Shown here: in pieces, positions 8,132-12,285 of the stretch
Layout of the letters: the number at the start of each line of letters is the position of its first letter
Position numbering within the stretch: the first letter of the stretch is position 1
NCBI GenBank assembly: GCA_946626395.1
Contig: CAMOUF010000076.1
Location: forward strand, 1 to 12,285
Length of the DNA stretch: 12,285 nt
Reading direction: 5' to 3'
Source of the DNA: an uncultured Clostridia bacterium
GTDB lineage: Bacteria > Bacillota > Clostridia > Christensenellales > Aristaeellaceae
Program-made: the position numbers and the translations under genes
Notes under the pieces: model-generated
Told to the model about the DNA's origin: nothing
The model's database searches: none
The model's input: only the letters and a program-made list of their open reading frames with translations

Positions 8132-9008
8132 CGGTTTCCTCCAGGGAAGGCGCTTCCGCCGCTTCTTCTTCCTGTCGGGGGGCTTCCAGGGTGATGCGGC
8201 CCAGCTTGCCGCCCCGGAATTCATCCAGGATCACCTGGCAGGCGCGCTCGGTGTCGTACACGCCGCCCTTCATCAAAAACCCGCGGCCCTGGCACACCGC
8301 GTCCAGCAGCTGCGGCCCCCGCAGGGAGGGGTCCTTGATCTTGAACCGCTCCACCACCTTGTCCGGGGCCATTTCCAACAAATCGGTCAGCAGTTGGATG
8401 GACAGCTGGGCGGTGTCCACCACCTCGTCCCGGATGGCGGCAATATAGGCCAGCCGCCGGGCGGCCACGGGATCGTCCAGCCGGGGCCAGAGCAGGCCGG
8501 GGGTGTCCAGCAGTTCCAGATACGGGGTCACCCGCACCCATTGATTGGCCCTCGTTACGCCGGGCTTATCCCCCACCTTGGCAATGGCGCCGCCGTGGAG
8601 CCGGTTGATGAGGGTGGATTTGCCCACATTGGGCACCCCCACGATCATGGCCCGCACCGTTTTCTTGATGCCCCGCTGGGCAGCCCGCTCCACGGTTTCC
8701 TGCGCGGCCCGGTCGATCATGCCCAAGGCTGCTTTGGCCTGCTTATTCATATCCAGCGCCATGCAGTCGATCCGCCTGCGCTTGAACTCATTCAGCCATT
8801 GACTGGTGAGCTGCGGGTCGGCCAGGTCGCTTTTCCCTAGCAGCAGGATTCGCTGCTTTTTGGCCGTCAGGCGCATCAGGTCTGGATTCCTGCTGGAAAA
8901 AGGCAGCCGCGCGTCGCACAGCTCGATCACCACATCCACCCTGGATAATTGGTCGCTGAGCTGGCGCTTGGCCCGCGCCATGTGCCCCGGATACCAGTTT
9001 ATTTCCAT
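8118..9008 (-). CDS. rbgA: Ribosome biogenesis GTPase RbgA/YlqF
   Basis: Circularly permuted GTPase needed in Bacillus subtilis for late 50S assembly. The 296-residue product starts with the family's WYPGHM (catalytic His9 present). The GTPase motifs come in the permuted order G4-G5-G1-G2-G3: GKSD at 58-61 in the G4 position, GVPNVGKS (G1) at 124-131, GVTR (G2) at 150-153 and DTPG (G3) at 168-171. A helical C-terminal domain with RGFLMKGG-type residues follows, then a glutamate-rich tail of about 20 residues. The odd point is G4: the usual NKxD asparagine is glycine (GGG codon at 8835-8837). ATG start at 9008 with GGAAGG 11 nt upstream. It is the first gene of the minus-strand cluster, behind a candidate promoter at 9066-9094. 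Confidence 0.94.
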   Translation of the reverse strand: MEINWYPGHMARAKRQLSDQLSRVDVVIELCDARLPFSSRNPDLMRLTAKKQRILLLGKSDLADPQLTSQWLNEFKRRRIDCMALDMNKQAKAALGMIDRAAQETVERAAQRGIKKTVRAMIVGVPNVGKSTLINRLHGGAIAKVGDKPGVTRANQWVRVTPYLELLDTPGLLWPRLDDPVAARRLAYIAAIRDEVVDTAQLSIQLLTDLLEMAPDKVVERFKIKDPSLRGPQLLDAVCQGRGFLMKGGVYDTERACQVILDEFRGGKLGRITLEAPRQEEEAAEAPSLEETDEQA

Positions 9009-9037
9009 AGAAAAATATACCTTCCAATTATTGTAAG

Positions 9038-9066
9038 TTAAACGCCTGAATGCGTTCTGCTATAAG
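9038..9066 (+). promoter_or_regulatory. Candidate promoter for the nucleotidyltransferase fusion gene
   Basis: TTAAAC at 9038-9043 (weak -35) is separated by 17 nt from TATAAG at 9061-9066 (-10, five of six bases). The spacer holds a small inverted repeat, AACGC-CTGAAT-GCGTT (9041-9056). The predicted transcript would have a leader of about 160 nt, which includes a GCTCCG/CGGAGC hairpin at 9119-9141 that is not followed by a U-run. Confidence 0.35.
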
Positions 9067-9094
9067 TAATATCACTTTTTTCTGAAAAACGCAA
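9066..9094 (-). promoter_or_regulatory. Candidate promoter for the rbgA-led operon
   Basis: On the minus strand TTGCGT (rc of 9089-9094) lies 17 nt upstream of TATTAC (rc of 9066-9071), which is preceded by TGA, an extended -10 arrangement. The match to consensus is moderate. It abuts the divergent plus-strand candidate, sharing position 9066. The leader to the rbgA ATG would be about 50 nt. Confidence 0.4.
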
Positions 9095-9214
9095 GAGAGA
9101 ATTTCAGGTTTTCCGTTCGCTCCGGCAGCGCTTCGCGGAGCAAAAAAACAGTTGGCCTGGGATGGCGGAATATGAAAAAGCGCTCACGCGCATAATAAAG
9201 GCATCGAAGAATAT

Positions 9215-9221
9215 AAAGGAG
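9215..9221 (+). promoter_or_regulatory. Ribosome binding site fixing a TTG start
   Basis: AAAGGAG lies 9 nt upstream of the TTG at 9231-9233. The ATG at 9224 between them is in another frame, and the in-frame ATG at 9162 has no upstream site and would add 23 residues before the conserved pyrophosphorylase N-terminus. Confidence 0.7.
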
Positions 9222-9230
9222 CGATGGAAT

Positions 9231-11483
9231 TTGGCGATCCAGGCAATCATCATGGCAGGCGGAGAGGGCGTTCGGCTCAGGCCCCTGACGTCGCACTTGC
9301 CCAAACCCCTCTGCCCCCTGCTGGGCGAACCTGTGATGGGGTACGCGCTGAAGCTGCTCAAGGCCCACGGCGTCACAGAGATCGGAGCGACGCTGTGGTA
9401 TCAGCCCCAGAAAATCAGGCGGGCTTTCCGCAAGGGCGAGGAATACGGCGTCAGGCTGCGTTATTTTGAAGAAAGGGAGCCTTTGGGCACCGCTGGCAGC
9501 GTGAAGCTGGCAAAAAAACAGCTGACCGATACTTTTTTTGTTTTGTCCGGCGACGGGCTGACGGACTGCGATTTGACAGCAGCCCTCCAATTTCATCGGC
9601 AAAAAAAGGCGCTGGCCACCCTGGTGCTCAAACGCGTGTCCGTTCCTCTGCCCTATGGCGTGGTGTTGACCGACGGGGACAGCCGGGTGACCCGCTTCAT
9701 TGAAAAGCCGGACTGGAAAAAGGTGTTCAGCAATCTGGTCAATACCGGCGTATATATCCTGGAGCCCGATATTTTCGATTATATTCCGGATGCCGGTACG
9801 CCGGATTTTGGCAAGGATATTTTCCCGGCTCTGCTTTCCGGCGGTCTGCCGGTCTACGGCTATGAAACGGAGGGCTACTGGTGCGACGTGGGCGACCAGA
9901 AAGCGTATTTACAGGCCCAGATGGATTTGCTCAGCGGGAAGGTGGCGCTGCCCCACGCTGAAGGCATTTCCAAAACAGCGCAGGTGCACGGGAGCGCCAA
10001 ATTAGAGGGGCTTTGCTGGGTGGGTGAAAAAGCCGTGATCGGCCCGGGGGCGTATCTCCGCGACGCTGTGATCGGGCCCGGCGCGTATGCAGGGCCCGGC
10101 GCGGTCATTGAGCGATCCTGCCTGTGGGAGGACGCCGTGGTGCAGGACAAGGCCCGGGTGCAGGGCAGTGTATTATGCGACGGCGCTTCCGTGCGGGCGG
10201 GGGCGGAAATCCCCGACGGGTGCGCTCTGGGCCAGCGGGCCGTGGCGGGAGCCTATGCCACGCTGCGGCCCGGGGTAAAAATCTGGCCCCATTTCCGGGC
10301 CGCGCCGGGAGCGGTGGTGGACCAAAGCATCGTATCCGGGGATTGGAACGCGCCGGAATGGACCGACAGGGGTGCGGTATGCGAAACGGCGGAATGCGCC
10401 TGCGGCTTATGCGCCGCTTTTGTGAAGGTTTCCGGCGCCAGCCGGATCATGACCGGCTGCAGCGGAAGTTCTTCCATGGAAGCCATTGCCGCCGGAGCGC
10501 TCTCTGCCGCCGGAGCGCGGGTGCAGTCGGGCGGCAAGATGACCCGGCCCATGCTGGGGGCGCTGATCCGTGCCCTGCGCCTGGACGGGGGCGTATACGC
10601 CAACGGGCAGCTTCTTCTGTTTCTGGACAGAAACGGCTTTCCCTTACCAGCCAAGCAGACGGCGGCCATGAACACCTGCGTATCCCGCCAGGAAGCGCCG
10701 CCCGCGTTTTCTTTGCCCGGCTCCATCAGCCGCTTCCAGGGGGCGGAGGAAGTGTATCTGGCCCAAACGCTGCCGCCTGACAGCTTCACGCCTCTGTTTG
10801 CTCCCGTAGCAGTTTTCAGCGATTCGGAGTTTCTTTGCCGCCTGGCGCAGGAGGGCCTGCGCCGCATGGGCGTTCGGGATGTGAGCACCGGACGCTTGAA
10901 CGAAGCCCAGCTGAAAAACAGTGAAACCGGCTTCCTGCTTCCCGGAGACGGGGAAAGCGTGACGGCGTTTACGTTGAATCGCGCCCTGAGCCCGGAGCAG
11001 AAAACGCTGCTGCTCCTGGCCCTGTTCTATCAGAGAACCGGCAAGCTCTTTGATCTTCCCGGGGTACCCCGGGCGGCGGATGGCATTGCTCCTCTGGGCC
11101 TGCCCGATGAAAGCCGGGAATGCGCCGCGCTTCGGGCCCTGCTTTCCGATGGGATGGCGGCCCTCTTCCTGCTGGCAGACGGCCTGCGTCAAGGGCCTCT
11201 GGAGCTATTGACCCGCGGCCTGCCGGAAACCCATATCCTGACCCGGGACATTCCCTGCGCCCCCAAGGACAAAGGCCGGGTGCTGCATGCCCTGTGCACA
11301 GGCACCGCGCTTCCCCGCGTCTTGGGCGAAGGCGTGCGCATATCCCACGAAAACGGCTGCGCCACCATCGTGCCGGACGCCCACAAGAGCCTGGTCCGCG
11401 TGATGAGCGAGGCCGCCAGCAGCGAATTTGCAGAGGAATTGTGCCACCTGTACGCAGAGAAAATCAAATCGCTGATCCAATAA
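9231..11483 (+). CDS. NDP-sugar (mannose-1-phosphate guanylyltransferase-like) pyrophosphorylase fused to a degenerate phosphomannomutase
   Basis: The 750-residue product has three parts. Residues 1-235 are a nucleotidyltransferase making an NDP-hexose from NTP and hexose-1-phosphate: AGGEGVRLRP at 9-18 (V where T is usual), PKP at 24-26, SGD at 106-108, FIEKP at 156-160, NTG at 171-173 and YWCDVG at 216-221. Residues 245-355 are a left-handed beta-helix of imperfect hexapeptides (VIGPGAYL, VIGPGAYAGPG). Residues 380-750 follow the phosphomannomutase layout, but the phosphoserine loop (expected SHNP-like) reads YANGQ at 456-460 and the metal loop (expected GDGDR) reads GDGES at 572-576; only the C-terminal domain-4 part looks well kept. 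This resembles Mpg1/COG1208-type fusions of Clostridia and cyanobacteria. Substrate (GTP/mannose or another pair) is inferred. TTG start chosen from the AAAGGAG site and homology; TAA stop followed by a terminator. Confidence 0.85.
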   Translation: MAIQAIIMAGGEGVRLRPLTSHLPKPLCPLLGEPVMGYALKLLKAHGVTEIGATLWYQPQKIRRAFRKGEEYGVRLRYFEEREPLGTAGSVKLAKKQLTDTFFVLSGDGLTDCDLTAALQFHRQKKALATLVLKRVSVPLPYGVVLTDGDSRVTRFIEKPDWKKVFSNLVNTGVYILEPDIFDYIPDAGTPDFGKDIFPALLSGGLPVYGYETEGYWCDVGDQKAYLQAQMDLLSGKVALPHAEGISKTAQVHGSAKLEGLCWVGEKAVIGPGAYLRDAVIGPGAYAGPGAVIERSCLWEDAVVQDKARVQGSVLCDGASVRAGAEIPDGCALGQRAVAGAYATLRPGVKIWPHFRAAPGAVVDQSIVSGDWNAPEWTDRGAVCETAECACGLCAAFVKVSGASRIMTGCSGSSSMEAIAAGALSAAGARVQSGGKMTRPMLGALIRALRLDGGVYANGQLLLFLDRNGFPLPAKQTAAMNTCVSRQEAPPAFSLPGSISRFQGAEEVYLAQTLPPDSFTPLFAPVAVFSDSEFLCRLAQEGLRRMGVRDVSTGRLNEAQLKNSETGFLLPGDGESVTAFTLNRALSPEQKTLLLLALFYQRTGKLFDLPGVPRAADGIAPLGLPDESRECAALRALLSDGMAALFLLADGLRQGPLELLTRGLPETHILTRDIPCAPKDKGRVLHALCTGTALPRVLGEGVRISHENGCATIVPDAHKSLVRVMSEAASSEFAEELCHLYAEKIKSLIQ

Positions 11484-11494
11484 TCAAAGCTGTG

Positions 11495-11530
11495 TGACCG
11501 GGGAGCAGTCATTCTCCGGTCATTTTTGTT
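11495..11530 (+). terminator. Rho-independent terminator of the nucleotidyltransferase fusion gene
   Basis: Twelve nt after the TAA, TGACCGGGGAG can pair with CTCCGGTCA (two-base bulge, 8-nt loop), followed by TTTTTGTT. Position directly behind a stop codon and U-run both fit. Confidence 0.8.
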
Positions 11531-11546
11531 CAATCCAAAAGTTTTT

Positions 11547-11587
11547 GGGGGGAACCGCTCTTTGGATGCCAAAGAGCGGTTCCCCCC
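11547..11587. repeat. Perfect palindrome: 19-bp arms, 3-nt loop
   Basis: The left arm 11547-11565 (GGGGGGAACCGCTCTTTGG) is the exact reverse complement of 11569-11587, with ATG between. No U-run follows on the plus strand (ACACCC). On the minus strand AAAAAC follows, so it is not a standard terminator either way. An overlapping CCAAAA/TTTTGG repeat (11535-11548) abuts the left side. It resembles the dispersed intergenic palindromes seen in several anaerobe genomes, but copy number cannot be assessed here. Confidence 0.9.
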
Positions 11588-11732
11588 ACACCCTCCTCCG
11601 AGAAAGCAATCAAGGAATCGTCCAATGCATTCTCTCTTCTTCTTAATTATTCCGAGTAAAATAGCAGGGATATATTGGTAATCCCACAAGGTTTTGTATT
11701 GAACCCCTTTTTTATGTTTAATATTCAAAGGT

Positions 11733-11768
11733 CCAAATTCTACGCTGATTCAGCGCAATACAATTTGG
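11733..11768. repeat. Nested inverted repeat upstream of pckA
   Basis: Outer arms CCAAATT (11733-11739) and AATTTGG (11762-11768) enclose inner arms CGCTGA (11743-11748) and TCAGCG (11750-11755). An extra copy of the inner sequence in inverted form, CGCTGAAT, lies at 11777-11784 and can pair with ATTCAGCG at 11748-11755. No U-run follows; it could be an operator or just a hairpin. Confidence 0.6.
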
Positions 11769-11791
11769 CAAGCAGTCGCTGAATGACGATT

Positions 11792-11816
11792 GGGCTTAGA
11801 ACTTTGAACTTAGAAC
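11792..11816 (+). repeat. Heptanucleotide tract, three units plus part (GAACTTA type)
   Basis: The plus strand reads GGGCTTA, GAACTTT, GAACTTA, GAAC in unbroken 7-nt register. Seventeen bases (11800-11816) are identical to the tract upstream of topA, and both read in the same direction relative to the downstream gene. Confidence 0.65.
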
Positions 11817-11831
11817 CGGAAGCTATGCCCT

Positions 11832-11855
11832 CCGCCGCTCAGTTGGCGGTTTTGT
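11832..11855 (+). terminator. Small hairpin with U-rich tail, possible weak terminator
   Basis: CCGCC (11832-11836) pairs with GGCGG (11845-11849) across an 8-nt loop, followed by TTTTGTT. The stem has only 5 bp, so activity is doubtful; it would insulate the pckA promoter just downstream from upstream read-through. Confidence 0.3.
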
Positions 11856-11879
11856 TCAAAGATTGGCCGAATTCTTTGA

Positions 11880-11908
11880 TTGACCGGGGAAAGCGGCTGT
11901 GATATAAT
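11880..11908 (+). promoter_or_regulatory. Sigma-A promoter of pckA
   Basis: TTGACC at 11880-11885 (five of six bases) and TATAAT at 11903-11908 (perfect) are spaced by exactly 17 nt, and TGA directly before the -10 gives an extended -10. Transcription should start near 11915, giving a leader of about 75 nt. No riboswitch-like structure was recognised in that leader. Confidence 0.85.
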
Positions 11909-11990
11909 GTAGTTGGTAAAGGTTGGGTTTTCCTTCCTTTCCAGCCATTCTTCTTTCAATTCTATCTCATATAGAAAAGGGGTTTTTATC

Positions 11991-12285
11991 ATGGCCAACA
12001 TTGATCTGACCCGGTATGGCATCACCGGCACCCAGGAAATCGTGTACAATCCCTCCTATGAACAGCTCTACAAGGACGAAATGGACCCCACCCTCACCGG
12101 CTACGAAAAGGGCCAGGAAAGCGAGCTGGGCGCTGTGAACGTCATGACCGGCATTTACACCGGCCGCTCCCCCAAGGATAAATACATCGTCATGGACGAA
12201 AACAGCCAGGACACCGTGTGGTGGACCAGCGACGAATACAAGAACGACAACCGCCCCATGACGCAGGAAACCTGGGAAACCGTGA
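11991..12285 (+). CDS. pckA: Phosphoenolpyruvate carboxykinase (ATP), N-terminal fragment
   Basis: Interconverts oxaloacetate plus ATP with PEP, CO2 and ADP in the cytosol. In anaerobic fermenters it often runs in the carboxylating direction or supports gluconeogenesis. The 98 codons in the window match the start of ATP-type PEPCK: LTRYGI near residue 6, NPSYEQLY at 20-27, ELGAV at 45-49 and the highly conserved TGRSPKDKYIV at 57-67, whose arginine (R59) is an oxaloacetate-binding residue in characterised enzymes. WW at 77-78 and NRPM at 87-90 also fit. The ATG has AAAGGGG 8 nt upstream and a strong promoter ahead of the leader, so it is transcribed on its own. The gene is cut by the right edge; no frameshift is seen in the part present. 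Confidence 0.95.
   Translation, partial: MANIDLTRYGITGTQEIVYNPSYEQLYKDEMDPTLTGYEKGQESELGAVNVMTGIYTGRSPKDKYIVMDENSQDTVWWTSDEYKNDNRPMTQETWETV

Larger units (their letters stand above)
11484..11990. other. 507-bp intergenic region between the nucleotidyltransferase fusion and pckA
   Basis: No convincing gene on either strand; open frames here are low-complexity or shadow the neighbours. From left to right it holds an intrinsic terminator (11495-11530), a perfect 19-bp-stem palindrome (11547-11587), an AT-richer stretch without visible features (about 11600-11730), a nested inverted repeat (11733-11768), a heptad tract (11792-11816), a small CCGCC/GGCGG hairpin with a U-rich tail (11832-11855) and the pckA promoter and leader. 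Confidence 0.8.

Noticed and set aside
7731..8840. 369-codon plus-strand open frame across rnhB and rbgA
   Set aside because: Antisense shadow of two genes with intact catalytic motifs; no ribosome binding site and no recognisable domain.
9119..9141. GCTCCG/CGGAGC hairpin as a terminator
   Set aside because: The homopolymer run is A on the plus strand and lies before the hairpin on the minus strand, so it has no U-tail in either direction.
9162..9230. Upstream ATG at 9162 as the start of the pyrophosphorylase fusion
   Set aside because: It adds 23 residues not seen in the family and lacks a ribosome binding site, while TTG at 9231 has AAAGGAG at 9 nt and puts the start right before the conserved AIIMAGG motif.
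11546..11728. Minus-strand open frame running through the palindrome (beginning near 11728)
   Set aside because: Its coding potential comes from the palindrome and the antisense of the upstream gene; no ribosome binding site or homology signal.

Overview
The window looks like a chromosomal segment of a GC-rich Gram-positive anaerobe, most likely a member of the class Clostridia. That placement is inference from three things: the gene order rbgA-rnhB-yraN-comM-dprA-topA, the ATP-type pckA, and AGGAGG-like ribosome binding sites with several GTG/TTG starts. No rRNA, tRNA, CRISPR array, transposase or phage gene was seen.

Left part (1-9008, all minus strand): one long, tightly packed cluster that reads rbgA (50S assembly GTPase), rnhB (RNase HII), yraN (nuclease-fold protein), a 1384-residue two-module membrane glycosyltransferase, comM (Mg-chelatase-like AAA+ protein), dprA (RecA loader) and the first 43 codons of topA, which runs off the left edge. 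Most junctions are overlapping or nearly touching (14-nt overlap, 1-nt, 9-nt and 2-nt gaps), so translational coupling is likely. The exceptions are a roughly 100-nt gap before comM, which holds an eight-copy heptanucleotide repeat and a possible weak terminator, and a 151-nt gap before topA, which holds a second heptad tract. The giant glycosyltransferase is the unexpected member of an otherwise housekeeping/DNA-processing operon.

Divergent region (9009-9230): candidate promoters for the two strands share the same few bases around 9061-9071.

Right part (9231-12285, plus strand): a 750-residue sugar-nucleotide pyrophosphorylase fused to a left-handed beta-helix and a phosphomannomutase-like region whose catalytic loops are degenerate, followed by a terminator. 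A 507-bp intergenic region then holds a perfect 19-bp-stem palindrome, another inverted repeat, a third heptad tract and a textbook sigma-A promoter driving pckA (PEP carboxykinase), which is cut by the right edge.

How the genes relate: the minus-strand cluster mixes ribosome maturation, RNA/DNA hybrid removal, DNA processing and topology. The glycosyltransferase and the nucleotidyltransferase fusion could belong to one surface-glycan pathway (NDP-hexose made in the cytosol, transferred via a polyprenyl-phosphate sugar by a GT-C enzyme), but they are not in one operon and this link is inference. The most interesting items are the double GT-C protein with two putative extracytoplasmic beta domains, the pseudo-mutase fusion, a non-canonical G4 motif in RbgA, and heptad tracts of a common consensus (GRASTTA in the sense direction) in three separate gene gaps.
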